This document shows positions 16,542-25,480 of a stretch of DNA of 64,000 nucleotides, one piece after another. A program made the position numbers and the translations under genes. This stretch comes from Bog-756 sp963833585 (GTDB lineage Bacteria > Actinomycetota > Acidimicrobiia > Acidimicrobiales > RAAP-2): NCBI GenBank assembly GCA_963833585.1, contig CAWHYF010000005.1, forward strand, positions 992,001 through 1,056,000. Reading direction: 5' to 3'. Position 1 is the first letter of the stretch, and each line of letters begins with the position of its first letter. A model generated the notes under the pieces. The model was not told where the DNA came from. It was given only the letters and a program-made list of their open reading frames with translations, and searched no databases.

Positions 16542-17657
16542 CTACTCCAGCACCACCAGGTCGTCCCGGTGGACCACCTCGGGGGTCATGTGGTCGGGCA
16601 GTTCGTCCGAGCGCCGACCGGCCCATCGGTCCACCACCGGGGCCGATTGACCCACCAACCCCTTGGCGAACACCCGCCCGTCGGGGTCGGCGATCTCCAC
16701 GGCGTCGTCGACGGCGAACTCCCCTCGGGTGGAGAGCACTCCGGCCGGCAGCAGGGACCGGCCTCGCTCCACGAGGGCCCGCCGGGCACCGGCATCGACC
16801 ACGATGGTGCCCGAGGCCCCCACGGCGAAGGCGATCCAGAGCTTGCGGGCCGACAGGCGGCTCTCCCGTGGACGGAAGCGGGTGCCCACCCCGGAGACCG
16901 ACTCCAGTACGGCGACCAGCACCCCGGGCCGGGTGGCATCGGCGATCACCGCCTCCACCCCCGACCACACCGCCATCTTGGCCGCGGCCAGCTTGGACGC
17001 CATCCCCCCGCTGCCCGCCTCCGAGCCCGGTCCCCCCGCAATTCGCTCGAGCTCGTGGTCGATCTCGACCACCTCCTCGATGAGGGAGCCGCCCCCGGTC
17101 CGGCGGGGATCCTCGGTGAGCAGTCCGGCGGTGTCGGTCAACAGCACCAGCACCTCGGCACGGACCAGGTGCGCCACCAGGGCGGCCAGCCGGTCGTTGT
17201 CGCCGAACCGGATCTCCTCGTCGGCCACGGCGTCGTTCTCGTTGACCACCGGAACCACGCCCAGCTCCAACAGGCGGGTGAGGGTCTGACGGGCGTGGAG
17301 GTACTGGCTGCGGTGGGCGAAGTCGAGGGGGGCCAACAGGACCTGGCCGGCCGTGAGCCCGTGTCGCTCGAGTGAATCGCTCCACACCTGCATGAGGCGG
17401 TGTTGGCCGACGGCCGCCACCGCCTGGAGGGTGGCCGGATCCGAGGGGCGGCGCTGATCCGGGGCCAACGTGCTCCACCCGGCGGCGATGGCACCCGAGG
17501 TGACCACCACCACCCGACGGCCCGAGGCGCGAGCTGCGGCCACCTCGCCGGCCAGCTTCTGGATGGCGGCCGTGTCCACCCGACCGACGGGCGTGGTGAC
17601 CGACGAGGACCCGATCTTGACCACCACCGGCCCGGAGGCGGCGCGCGACGTGCTCAC
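16542..17657 (-). CDS. proB: Glutamate 5-kinase
   Basis: First enzyme of proline synthesis: ATP-dependent phosphorylation of glutamate, normally feedback-inhibited by proline. 371 residues: amino-acid-kinase domain (VVVKIGSSSVT, VVVVTSGAIAAGW, PVVNENDAVADEEIRFGDND, LLTDTAGLLTEDPR, GGMASKLAAAKMAVWSGVEA) and a C-terminal PUA domain (ARRALVERGRSLLPAGVL onward). The start is GTG at 17657, overlapping the obg stop (GTGA). Position after obg and before proA is the standard actinobacterial order. Confidence 0.96.
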   Translation of the reverse strand: MSTSRAASGPVVVKIGSSSVTTPVGRVDTAAIQKLAGEVAAARASGRRVVVVTSGAIAAGWSTLAPDQRRPSDPATLQAVAAVGQHRLMQVWSDSLERHGLTAGQVLLAPLDFAHRSQYLHARQTLTRLLELGVVPVVNENDAVADEEIRFGDNDRLAALVAHLVRAEVLVLLTDTAGLLTEDPRRTGGGSLIEEVVEIDHELERIAGGPGSEAGSGGMASKLAAAKMAVWSGVEAVIADATRPGVLVAVLESVSGVGTRFRPRESRLSARKLWIAFAVGASGTIVVDAGARRALVERGRSLLPAGVLSTRGEFAVDDAVEIADPDGRVFAKGLVGQSAPVVDRWAGRRSDELPDHMTPEVVHRDDLVVLE

Positions 17658-18985
17658 GACCGCTTGCGCCGGGATGCCGGCGGCCCGGTGAACTCGGGTT
17701 GGTCCCGATACCAGACGAAGGACAGCTCACCGATGTGGACCTCGTCCCCGTCGTGGGCCCCGGCCCGGGCCAGGGCCCGGTCCACCCCGATCCGGCGGAG
17801 GCGGCCCTGTACGTAGTCTGCGGCCTCGTCGGTGGTCAGGTCGTTCAGGGCCACGGCCCGCTCGGCCACCCGTCCCACCACTCGGAACTGTCCCGGAGCG
17901 AGGCGCTCCACCGCGAACCCCTCGGGCAGGGGACGGTGGATGACGATGGTCGACTCCTCCTCGGGCTGGCGGGCGCGGACCTCCGACACCAACTGGGTGA
18001 GCCGACCCACCAGGTCCCGGACGCCATGGCCGGTGACGGCCGAGATCACCAGGTCCGGGGCGAACGCCCCGGCCACCACCGGGTCTCCCCCGCCACCGAC
18101 CATGTCGGCTCCCCCGCCACCGACCATGTCGGCCTTGGATCCCACCACGATCCGGGGACGGTCGAGTAGCTCCGGCCGGTAACGGGCCAGCTCGTGGAGG
18201 AGCACCCGTAGCTGTTCGGAAGGGGCCACCTCGGTGACCGGTTCCAGCTCCACCAGTAGGACCAGCACCCGGGCCCGGGTGATGTGGCGGAGGAACCGGT
18301 GCCCGAGGCCCCTGCCGTCGGCCGCCCCCTCCACCAGCCCGGGGATGTCGGCCACCGTGAAGTCGGACTGGTCTCCGGTCCGGACCACACCCAGATGGGG
18401 CTCGAGGGTGGTGAACGGGTAGTCGGCGATCTTGGGCTTCGCCGCGGAGATGCGCGAGATCAAGGTGCTCTTGCCCACGTTGGGCAGGCCCACCAGGGCC
18501 ACGTCGGCCACCAGGGCCAGCTCGAGGTCGTACCACTGCTCATGGCCCTTCTCCCCCTGCTCGGCGAAGGCCGGCGCCCTCCGCCGGTTGGTCAGGAAGC
18601 TGGCGTTGCCCCGTCCCCCCCGTCCGCCCTCGCCGGCCAGCCATCGATCACCGGCATTGAGCAGGTCCACCAGCACGACCCCGCCGGCGTCCCTGGCCCG
18701 GGTCCCCACCGGGACCGGGACCTCGAGGTCCGCGCCCCGGGCCCCGTGCTTCTTCTTGCCGCCACCGTGCCCACCGTCGCCGGCCCGCCGGTGGGGATGG
18801 TCGCGGAAGCCCAGCAGAGAGGACTGATTGTGACTGGCCACCAGCCAGACGTTGCCGCCCCGGCCGCCGTCGCCGCCGTCCGGGCCGCCTTTGTCCACGT
18901 GGGCCTCTCGGCGGAAGGCCACTGCGCCGGCGCCACCGTCCCCGGCCTTCACGTGGAGTTGCGCCTCGTCGACGAAGCCGGACAT
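17654..18985 (-). CDS. obg: GTPase Obg/CgtA
   Basis: Essential ribosome-associated GTPase acting in 50S assembly and stress control, 443 residues. Domains: glycine-rich Obg fold (FVDEAQLHVKAGDGGAGAVAF, RRGGNV-like GGRGGNVWL), G domain with G1 GLPNVGKSTLI, G3 DIPGLVEGA, G4 as SKADMV and G5 SAVTGHG, then a C-terminal OCT domain (GEEVHIG-like GDEVHIGELSFVWY). Oddity: directly after G4 the sequence ADMVGGGG is repeated, the product of a perfect 24-bp tandem duplication in the DNA. The frame is kept. Downstream proB is translationally coupled. Confidence 0.96.
   Translation of the reverse strand: MSGFVDEAQLHVKAGDGGAGAVAFRREAHVDKGGPDGGDGGRGGNVWLVASHNQSSLLGFRDHPHRRAGDGGHGGGKKKHGARGADLEVPVPVGTRARDAGGVVLVDLLNAGDRWLAGEGGRGGRGNASFLTNRRRAPAFAEQGEKGHEQWYDLELALVADVALVGLPNVGKSTLISRISAAKPKIADYPFTTLEPHLGVVRTGDQSDFTVADIPGLVEGAADGRGLGHRFLRHITRARVLVLLVELEPVTEVAPSEQLRVLLHELARYRPELLDRPRIVVGSKADMVGGGGADMVGGGGDPVVAGAFAPDLVISAVTGHGVRDLVGRLTQLVSEVRARQPEEESTIVIHRPLPEGFAVERLAPGQFRVVGRVAERAVALNDLTTDEAADYVQGRLRRIGVDRALARAGAHDGDEVHIGELSFVWYRDQPEFTGPPASRRKRS
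18085..18132 (-). repeat. Perfect 24-bp tandem duplication inside obg
   Basis: Positions 18085-18108 and 18109-18132 are identical. The duplication adds eight residues (ADMVGGGG twice) between the G4 and G5 loops of the GTPase domain, at about residues 284-300. It is in frame and looks recent because there is no third-position divergence. Confidence 0.92.
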
Positions 18986-19032
18986 GGGTCGATCCTACTG
19001 ACGGACCGTCGCCGGCCCGGGTGCCGAGGGGA

Positions 19033-19818
19033 TCAGCCCTCGACCAGGACCGTGCGGCGCAGGACGCTCACGGCGTCGGTGACCCCGAGGGACTCGGCGA
19101 GGGCGGCGTAGCTGCCGTAGTCGGAACGGAGCGAGGCCAGGAACTCCTCCATGGTCTCGGGCAGCACCTGGAGGACGGAGGGCGCATAGTGCATGACCTC
19201 CTCGACCGAGTCCGGGTACTCCGCCTTCAGTCGGTCGAGGAGCCGCTCCATGGCCGGGGCGCTGAGGGTGTAGTCCGCCACGATGGTCTCGTCGGGCACC
19301 CCGAGGAAGGCCAGGACCAGGGCCGAGAGCACGCCGGTCCGGTCCTTGCCGGCGCTGCAGTGGAAGACCGCCGGCAGGGACCCTCCTGCGGCCAGGGCGG
19401 CGAACGCCCCGCTCAGGGCGGGACCTCCCTCCGAGACCATCTGGTGGTAGCGGGCGGCCACATACGACGCCTCGGACCAGGACGGCAGCTCCTCGGGGGT
19501 GGGAAGCACGTCGAACAGGGGCAGGTCGACGTACCGGACGGGTACGTCGACCACCGGGAAGCGACCCCGCTCCCGGGCCTCGTCCACCGTGCGCAGGTCG
19601 ATCACCGTGGCCACCCCGAGGCCGACCAGCTGGTCCCGATCGGCTTCGGTCAGCCGGTGCAGGCCGTCGGCCCGGAACAGCCGGCGCCACCCGGTCCGGA
19701 GACCGTCGGTGGTGCGGTAGCCGCCCAGGTCCCGGAAGTTGACGCATCCTTCGAAGGCCAGGGCCCGGGTGGGCTCGGGGTGGGGCGTGCCCGCAGTCAG
19801 GGTGTCGGGGCCGGCCAT
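19033..19818 (-). CDS. Tyrosine/serine phosphatase (Y_phosphatase3 type)
   Basis: 261-residue phosphatase with the CX5R active-site loop FHCSAGKDRTGVL and the N-terminal family block CVNFRDLGGYRTTDG followed by LFRADGLHRLTEAD. The Asp-rich general acid region is VIDLRTVDEARERG. This type includes bacterial protein-tyrosine phosphatases and phosphoinositide phosphatases such as mycobacterial PtpB. ATG 19818 is chosen; the frame extends upstream to 20244 through the rpmA region in another frame, which is a shadow. It lies between rpmA and obg, an accessory insertion in an otherwise conserved order. Confidence 0.88.
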   Translation of the reverse strand: MAGPDTLTAGTPHPEPTRALAFEGCVNFRDLGGYRTTDGLRTGWRRLFRADGLHRLTEADRDQLVGLGVATVIDLRTVDEARERGRFPVVDVPVRYVDLPLFDVLPTPEELPSWSEASYVAARYHQMVSEGGPALSGAFAALAAGGSLPAVFHCSAGKDRTGVLSALVLAFLGVPDETIVADYTLSAPAMERLLDRLKAEYPDSVEEVMHYAPSVLQVLPETMEEFLASLRSDYGSYAALAESLGVTDAVSVLRRTVLVEG

Positions 19819-19836
19819 GATCGGGGATCGTACCGT

Positions 19837-19858
19837 CCCGTTCGGCCCCCCGAACGGG
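19837..19858 (-). terminator. Perfect 9-bp hairpin after rpmA
   Basis: CCCGTTCGG (19837-19845) and CCGAACGGG (19850-19858) form a perfect stem with a 4-nt loop, 28 nt beyond the rpmA stop on the reverse strand and 18 nt before the phosphatase start. There is no U-tract. It is a likely terminator or attenuator of the rne-rplU-rpmA transcript. Confidence 0.65.
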
Positions 19859-19886
19859 TCCCCGGATGAATTCTCCGTGTTGGGGG

Positions 19887-20141
19887 TCAGGCGGGGGTTA
19901 CCACCTCGACCAGCTTCCGGCCCTTGCGGCTGGAGAACTGCACGGTGCCGTCGGCCAGGGCGAACAACGTGTCGTCGCCCCCCAGGCCCACATTGACGCC
20001 TGGATGGAACTTGGTGCCGCGCTGACGGACCAGGATGGCCCCGGCCCGGACCTCGTTGCCCCCGAACCTCTTCACGCCCAAGCGCTGGGCGTTCGAATCG
20101 CGCCCATTGCGGGTCGAACCGCCACCTTTGGTCTTCGACAT
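19887..20141 (-). CDS. rpmA: 50S ribosomal protein L27
   Basis: L27 sits at the 50S peptidyl-transferase centre. 84 residues. The family pattern is clear: KTKGGGSTRNGRDSNAQRLG, FGGNEVRAGAILVRQRGTKF, PGVNVGLGGDDTLFALADG. The N-terminus begins MSKTKGGG, so there is no cleavable extension of the Firmicutes type. It lies 42 nt downstream of rplU in the conserved rplU-rpmA pair, and a perfect hairpin follows. Confidence 0.98.
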   Translation of the reverse strand: MSKTKGGGSTRNGRDSNAQRLGVKRFGGNEVRAGAILVRQRGTKFHPGVNVGLGGDDTLFALADGTVQFSSRKGRKLVEVVTPA

Positions 20142-20183
20142 CAGCCTGCTCCTTGTGTCTCGATCGTTCGCCGACGGTGAGGA

Positions 20184-20498
20184 CTAGCCGGCCGCGCTGA
20201 TCGCCGTGATGGCGATGGTCGAGTACCGCTGACGGTGTCCCCACCGGGTGGACTGGTTCGACTTGTTCTTGTAGGTGAACCCCCGGACCTTGGGCCCGAG
20301 CTCCTCCCCCACCACGGTGGCCGTGACGGAGGTCCCGGCCAGCTGGGTCGGGGTGGCCAGGACGGTGTCACCGTCGACCACCAGCACCGGAGCGAAGGTC
20401 ACCTCGGCTCCCAGGGCCTGTCCCAGCAGCTCGACCCGGAGGGTCTGGCCTTCGGCCACCCGCTCCTGCTTACCTCCGGTTTTGATCACGGCGTACAT
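20184..20498 (-). CDS. rplU: 50S ribosomal protein L21
   Basis: L21 binds 23S rRNA in the 50S subunit. 104 residues; MYAVIKTGGKQERVAEGQTL at the N-terminus, then VTFAPVLVVDGDTVLATP, TATVVGEELGPKVRGFTYKN and the basic C-terminal GHRQRYSTIAI. It is 26 nt downstream of rne and precedes rpmA, the normal order. Confidence 0.98.
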   Translation of the reverse strand: MYAVIKTGGKQERVAEGQTLRVELLGQALGAEVTFAPVLVVDGDTVLATPTQLAGTSVTATVVGEELGPKVRGFTYKNKSNQSTRWGHRQRYSTIAITAISAAG

Positions 20499-20524
20499 AG
20501 GGGTGCAACTCTACTACAGCCGGA

Positions 20525-21781
20525 TCAGAGCTCGGGGTCGTCGAACACGATGCCGCGGCCCCCGCAGACCTCGCAGGTGGTGGACATGGACTCGATCAGG
20601 CCTTCGGACACCCGCTTGCGGGTCATCTCCACCAGCCCCAGCTCGGAGATGTCGAAGACCTGCGTGCGGGTCTTGTCCCGGGCCAGGGCCGAGCGCAAGG
20701 CCGAGCCCACCTTGTCCCGGTTCTCCCGGATCTCCATGTCGATGAAGTCGATGACGATGATCCCACCGATGTCCCGGAGCCGGAGCTGGCGCGCCACCTC
20801 CTCGGCGGCTTCCAGGTTGTTCCGGTAGACCGTCTCCTCCAGGTTGGTGGTACCCACGTTCTTGCCGGTGTTGACGTCGATGACGGTGAGCGCCTCGGTG
20901 CGATCGATGACCAGGGAACCCCCCGAGGGAAGGAACACCTTGCGGTCCAGGGCCTTGTGCAGCTGCTCGTGGACGTGGTACCGCTCGAACACCGGGAGGG
21001 CCTCGGCCTCCGGGTCGAAGTACTCCACCCGGTCGGCCAGCTCCGGGTTGACCGCCCCCACGTAGTCGCGGACCTGCTCGTAGAGGGCCAGGTCGTCGAT
21101 GACCACGGCCCGGTACTCACGGTTCAGCTCCTCCCGGATGACCCGCACCGCGATGGCCGGCTCCCGGTAGAGCAGGGCGGCCCCCTGACCCTTGGTGGCC
21201 TGGGAGGCGATGCTCTCCCACTGCTCCACCAGACGAGCCACGTCGTTGCCCAGCTCCTCGGCGCTGGCTCCGGCCGCCGCCGTGCGGACGATCAGCCCGT
21301 GTCCCTCCGGCCGCACCGCGTCGACGATCCGCCGCAGGCGCTTGCGCTCGCTGTCCTCCAGCCGCTTGGAGATGCCGTAGGCGGTGCTGTTGGGGACCAG
21401 GACCACGAACCGGCCGGGGAGCGAGACCTCCTGGGTGAGCCGGGCGCCCTTGGCCCCGATGGGGTTCTTGGTCACCTGACACAGGATGGTCTGACCCGGA
21501 CGCAGCAGCTGTTCGATCCGGGGTTGGCCCGAGGAGGGCGACTCCACGTCGTCGGTGTCGTAGCGCACGTCTCCGTGGTACAGGACCGCGTTCTTCGGGG
21601 TGCCGATGTCGATGAAGGCCGCCTCCATCCCCGGCAGCACGTTCTGAACCCGGCCCCGGTAGATGTTGCCGTCGATCTGGGTGGCGTCGTCGGAGGCCCG
21701 GGAGATGTAGTGCTCGACCAGGGTCCGACCCTCGAGGAGGGCGATCTGGGTCATTTCGGGACGGACGTGCACGCAGATCAT
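20525..21781 (-). CDS. rne: Ribonuclease E/G, catalytic core
   Basis: Endoribonuclease central to mRNA decay and rRNA/tRNA maturation. From the ATG at 21781 the frame encodes 418 residues: an S1-like domain (EGRTLVEHYISRA, GNIYRGRVQNVLPGMEAAFIDIG in two stretches, KNAVLYHGDV), an RNase-H-like part, and the DNase-I-like catalytic site (GGSLVIDRTEALTVIDVNTG with the Mg-binding Asp residues, DIGGIIVIDFIDM). The Zn-link CEVCGGRG is at the C-terminus. The same frame is open and protein-like for some 75 more codons upstream (KTEGRRGGRERRGKAVGRY precedes the ATG), so the true protein is longer. See the next entry. Confidence 0.92.
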   Translation of the reverse strand: MICVHVRPEMTQIALLEGRTLVEHYISRASDDATQIDGNIYRGRVQNVLPGMEAAFIDIGTPKNAVLYHGDVRYDTDDVESPSSGQPRIEQLLRPGQTILCQVTKNPIGAKGARLTQEVSLPGRFVVLVPNSTAYGISKRLEDSERKRLRRIVDAVRPEGHGLIVRTAAAGASAEELGNDVARLVEQWESIASQATKGQGAALLYREPAIAVRVIREELNREYRAVVIDDLALYEQVRDYVGAVNPELADRVEYFDPEAEALPVFERYHVHEQLHKALDRKVFLPSGGSLVIDRTEALTVIDVNTGKNVGTTNLEETVYRNNLEAAEEVARQLRLRDIGGIIVIDFIDMEIRENRDKVGSALRSALARDKTRTQVFDISELGLVEMTRKRVSEGLIESMSTTCEVCGGRGIVFDDPEL

Positions 21782-22516
21782 GTACCGCCCGACCGCCTTG
21801 CCCCGGCGCTCCCGGCCACCCCGGCGGCCCTCGGTCTTCGCCCCGGTCTCGGCCCGCGGCTTTCCGGACGACCCGCTCCTGCCGCCGCCGGGCCCGGTGC
21901 CGGCCGCCGCGCCGTTGGCGGTGGCTCCCCGGTCGGTGCCGGCGGCCGACCGGTCCCCGGTGCCGCCCCGTTGGCGGGACCGTCCCCCCCGCCGGTCCGG
22001 CCCGGGTTCCTACCTCCACCGCCGGACCGGACGCCCTCACCCGACGTTTGGGCCCCGGCGGCGCCGGACGAGGCCCCCGGGGGCCGCGCCGGTCGGCTGT
22101 CGCCGATCTTCGGGCGCTCGGGGACGGCACGGGGCGGGGTCGGAGGATCGCTGGCGCCGGTCCCTAGGGCCTCGGTCGAGACCATCGGTTCGGCGGCCAC
22201 TGCCGCCTCCGGACCCGGGTCCGACGGGGCCGGGGCATCCCCGGCCGGGCGAGCCCGGCCACGACCGCCCCGCGACCCGCGCCGCCGCCGGTTCGGCCCG
22301 TCTCCCCCGGTGCGCACCCCTGTCCGGTCCCGCGGCCGGCTCCTCGCCGACCGGCCCGCCGGTGGGGGCAGCGGCGTCGGCCCGGGCGTCAGCCCGGGGG
22401 GCGGACCCCCTGGTCCCGGTCGCTTCGGCCGCCGCGTCGTTGGCTGTGGGCGCGGTCGACGACCCCGGCGCATCCGCCGGGACCTCCACCGGTTGCCCGG
22501 TTGCTCCGTCTGACAT
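21782..22516 (-). pseudogene. rne: N-terminal extension of rne, interrupted by two compensating frameshifts
   Basis: A well-placed start (ATG 22516, with GGAAGGG 7 nt upstream) opens an acidic Ala/Pro-rich sequence (MSDGATGQPVEVPADAPG) typical of actinobacterial RNase E N-termini. Near 22315-22345 the protein-like signal moves to a second frame (GPNRRRRGSRGGRGRARP, then EAAVAAEPMVSTEALGTG). At a run of seven G (reverse strand, about 21985-21991) it moves to the frame of the catalytic core (GRSRQRGGTGDRSAAGTD). One base less at the first point and one G more at the second would restore a single reading frame of about 664 codons. Either assembly indels or a real lesion is possible; the core keeps its own ATG. 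Confidence 0.75.
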
Positions 22517-22537
22517 CGAATTCCCTTCCGATACTGC

Positions 22538-23365
22538 TCATGAGGCACGCTCGAGGGCGTGCACGGCGCGGTCGGCGGCGGAAACGGCCCCCCGTATGGC
22601 GAGGGGCTCCTCCCGTCGGCCGTCGCGCTCGATCCACTGTTGTGTTCTGCAGGCCCGGTCCAGGACCGGCACCCCCGCGCCCGGACCGTCTCCGGCCGGC
22701 GCACCCTCCACTCCGTCCCCGTCCACCGGGTCGGCCACCGCGATCAGGCCCCGTACCAGTTCGACGGGGCGCACCCCTCGGGGCTGGCAGGCCAGTTCGG
22801 CCGTCACCGCCAACGAGGGCCCACCCGCCGGTCGGTCACCGGTCGACGGCTCCGGGTCCACCGCCAACGCCAGGACGGATGGCCGCAGGTCGTCGACCTC
22901 GTGGCGGCCCTTCCGCTCGCGGGCGATCGGGACCGAGGCCGCGGCCAGCAGGCACGCCACCCGGTCGGCCAGCTCACCTCGGGACATCCCCGAGAACCAC
23001 ATGGACCACGAGCACGAGGTCACTTGCTGCTGCAAGGAGCCGCCGCCGCGCTCCACCGGAGCCGCCCGCGCCACCTCGATGCCCTCCGGCAGGAGGCCGG
23101 TCAAACGGGCGGGCAGCGCCTCCAGATCCACCTCGGCCGCCTCCGCCCGGCTGGCGTCGAGGACCACGTCGAGATACTCGGCCCGGGACTCGCACCCGGT
23201 GGGTAGGGCCAGTCCGAAGCTCAGCTGGGGGCGGGGGGAGAACCCCTCGGTGTAGGCCAACGGGAGCTGGGCCCGCCGCAGGGCCCGCTCCCACATCCGG
23301 GCCGTGTCCCGCTGGCTGGTGAACCGGATCTTGCCGAGCTTGGCGAAACGGAAGCGAATTCGCAT
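22538..23365 (-). CDS. Radical-SAM-linked protein (TIGR03936/DUF2344 family)
   Basis: 275-residue protein. The N-terminal block MRIRFRFAKLGKIRFTSQRD, then RMWERALRRAQLPLAYTEGF and SPRPQLSFGLALPTGCES, is the signature of the family found next to or fused to the radical-SAM TIGR03960 protein. Function is unknown, but neighbours point to RNA or ribosome metabolism. The ATG at 23365 starts 1 nt after the stop of the radical-SAM gene, and the stop is 21 nt before the rne start. Confidence 0.9.
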   Translation of the reverse strand: MRIRFRFAKLGKIRFTSQRDTARMWERALRRAQLPLAYTEGFSPRPQLSFGLALPTGCESRAEYLDVVLDASRAEAAEVDLEALPARLTGLLPEGIEVARAAPVERGGGSLQQQVTSCSWSMWFSGMSRGELADRVACLLAAASVPIARERKGRHEVDDLRPSVLALAVDPEPSTGDRPAGGPSLAVTAELACQPRGVRPVELVRGLIAVADPVDGDGVEGAPAGDGPGAGVPVLDRACRTQQWIERDGRREEPLAIRGAVSAADRAVHALERAS

Positions 23366-23366
23366 C

Positions 23367-25433
23367 TCAGTCGGTCCCCTCTCCCACTCGCGCCACCGCT
23401 CGGACGTCGGCTTCCCGGTCCGGCCCGGGGGCCGGAACGGCACCCGATGGCGCCGTGGAGAGAAATCGTACCGGCACCTGGCCCGCGGTTGAGAGATCCT
23501 GGCCCGTGCCCTGGCTCCCACCGGCCGGCGGGACCGCCGAGGCCACCACGTGTTCGACGCCGAAGCCGGTGCAGGCGCCACAGTCGTAGCAAGGGGTCCA
23601 CCGGCAGTCCGGGAGCCCGTGCTGGGCCAGGGCGTCCAGCCAGTCCTGCCACAGGAAGTCGCGGTGGAGGCCGGCCGAGAGGTGGTCCCAGGGCAGGGCC
23701 TCGTCCTCGGTCCGGTGGCGGTAGACCGTGTCCTCCAGCGACATCCCCTGGTCGGCCAGGGCCTCGGTCCAGAGCGCCAGGTCGAAGTACTCGCTCCACT
23801 CCTGGAAGGTCCCGCCCCGGCGCCAGACCTGCTCGATGACCGCCCCCATCCGCCGGTCCCCCCGGCTCACGATGCCTTCGGCGGCGGTGGCCTTGGGGTC
23901 GTGCCAGCGGATGGTGAGTCCCCGCACCGGCCGGGCGGCGTCGCGGAGCAGGTGGACCTTGCGGGTCAGCTCCTCGATGGTGTTCTGGCCGAACCACTGG
24001 AACGGGGTCTGGACCTTGGGCACGAACCCGCCCACCGACGCGGTCACCGTGACCCCCTTGTGATAGCGCTTTCCGATGGCCACGCACTGCTTGGCCAGGG
24101 CCACGATGCCGAGGGTGTCCTCATCGGTCTCGGTCGGGAGCCCGATCAGGAAGTACAGCTTGACCCGCTTCCAGCCCTGGGAGAAGGCGGCATCCACCGC
24201 GGCGTAGAGATCCTCCTCCCGGATCAGCTTGTTGATCACCTGGCGCATCCGCCAGGTGCCGCCCTCCGGGGCGAAGGTGAGCCCGGTCCTCCGGACCCGC
24301 TGGATCTGGGCGGCGGTGCCCACGGTGAAGGCGTCCACCCGCAGACTCGGCAGGCTGACCGACACCTGGCCGGAACACGAAGGATCGTCGATGATCGAGG
24401 TCACCGTGCCCTCGATGCCGGAGTAGTCGGCGCTGGACAGCGAGGTCAGGGCCACCTCGTCGTACCCGGTGCGGGCCAGGCCGTCCATGACCATGGTCCG
24501 GACCTGCTCGGCGGGACGCTCGCGAACCGGGCGGGTGATCATCCCGGCCTGGCAGAAGCGGCACCCCCGGGTGCAGCCGCGGAACAGCTCGACGTTGAGG
24601 CGGTCGTGGACCACCTCGATCAGCGGCACCAGCTGGCGCTTGGGGTAGGGCCAGTCGGCCAGGTCGACGATGGTCCGCTTCTCCACCCGATCGGGTACGT
24701 CTTCGAACCGGGGGGTGGTGCCGACCAGCCGGGGCAGGGCCGGACCGGGGCCCGGGGGCGGCTCGGGGGAGAACTCGGCCTGGTAGCAGGCCGGCACGTA
24801 GACCCCGTCCAGGCGGGCCAGGCCCCGGAGCAGGGCCAGTCGGTCGGGTGTCCCCGAGCCCGCCCGAACCTTCCAGTCCGCCAGCACGTCGTTGATCTCG
24901 CCCACCGCCTCTTCCCCGTCCCCGAGGACGAAGCAGTCCACGAAGTCGGCCAGCGGCTCGGGGTTGAAGGCGCAGTGGCCCCCCGCCACCACCAGGGGAT
25001 CGTCGAAGCGTCGGTCGGCGGCGCGCACGGCCAGGCCGGCCAGGTCGATCAGATTGAGGACGTTGGTGTAGACCAGTTCGGCCGAGAGGTTGAAGGCCAG
25101 GACGTCGAAGGACCCGGCGGCGAGGTGGTTCTCGAGCGAGAAGAGGGGCACCCCGGCCGAACGCATGGCCGCCTCCATGTCCACCCACGGGGCGTAGGCC
25201 CGCTCGGCCACGGCATCGGCCCGTTCGTTGAGGATCTCGTAGAGGATCTGGAGCCCCTGGTTGGGCAGGCCGATCTCGTAGGTGTCCGGGTAGACCAGCA
25301 GCCACGCCACCGAGCCGCCGCCGTGCTCGGGAGCCTGGGCACCCAGCTCCCCGCCGATGTAGCGGGCCGGCTTGGTGACCTGGGACAAGAGGGGCTCAAC
25401 CCGTGGCCAGAGGGACTGCATCTCCTTCGCCAT
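23367..25433 (-). CDS. Radical SAM family protein TIGR03960 (B12-binding-like N-terminus)
   Basis: 688-residue radical SAM enzyme. The N-terminal half resembles a cobalamin-binding-like domain (VAWLLVYPDTYEIGLPNQG, DVLAFNLSAELVYTNVLN, GHCAFNPEPLADFVDCFVLG). The radical SAM core follows, with the 4Fe-4S motif CTRGCRFCQ. Later blocks include LTFAPEGGTWRMRQVINK, VKLYFLIGLPTETDED and a C-terminal cysteine group (CYDCGACTGFGV). The reaction is not known; the family is genomically tied to the DUF2344 protein, rne, rplU and rpmA. The start ATG 25433 was preferred over the longer frame because the MAKEMQSLWPRVEPLL opening matches the family start. Confidence 0.92.
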   Translation of the reverse strand: MAKEMQSLWPRVEPLLSQVTKPARYIGGELGAQAPEHGGGSVAWLLVYPDTYEIGLPNQGLQILYEILNERADAVAERAYAPWVDMEAAMRSAGVPLFSLENHLAAGSFDVLAFNLSAELVYTNVLNLIDLAGLAVRAADRRFDDPLVVAGGHCAFNPEPLADFVDCFVLGDGEEAVGEINDVLADWKVRAGSGTPDRLALLRGLARLDGVYVPACYQAEFSPEPPPGPGPALPRLVGTTPRFEDVPDRVEKRTIVDLADWPYPKRQLVPLIEVVHDRLNVELFRGCTRGCRFCQAGMITRPVRERPAEQVRTMVMDGLARTGYDEVALTSLSSADYSGIEGTVTSIIDDPSCSGQVSVSLPSLRVDAFTVGTAAQIQRVRRTGLTFAPEGGTWRMRQVINKLIREEDLYAAVDAAFSQGWKRVKLYFLIGLPTETDEDTLGIVALAKQCVAIGKRYHKGVTVTASVGGFVPKVQTPFQWFGQNTIEELTRKVHLLRDAARPVRGLTIRWHDPKATAAEGIVSRGDRRMGAVIEQVWRRGGTFQEWSEYFDLALWTEALADQGMSLEDTVYRHRTEDEALPWDHLSAGLHRDFLWQDWLDALAQHGLPDCRWTPCYDCGACTGFGVEHVVASAVPPAGGSQGTGQDLSTAGQVPVRFLSTAPSGAVPAPGPDREADVRAVARVGEGTD

Positions 25434-25480
25434 CCTAGGGGCAGGCGACCGAAGGGTCGGACCGGGCGTCGGCCGCGACG

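Noticed and set aside
19819..20244. Upstream extension of the tyrosine phosphatase
   Set aside because: It runs through rpmA and a terminator hairpin in a different frame; the family starts at the 19818 methionine.
21117..22130. 337-codon reverse ORF overlapping rne
   Set aside because: Only a shadow frame; the real signal in this region moves between the other frames as described for rne.
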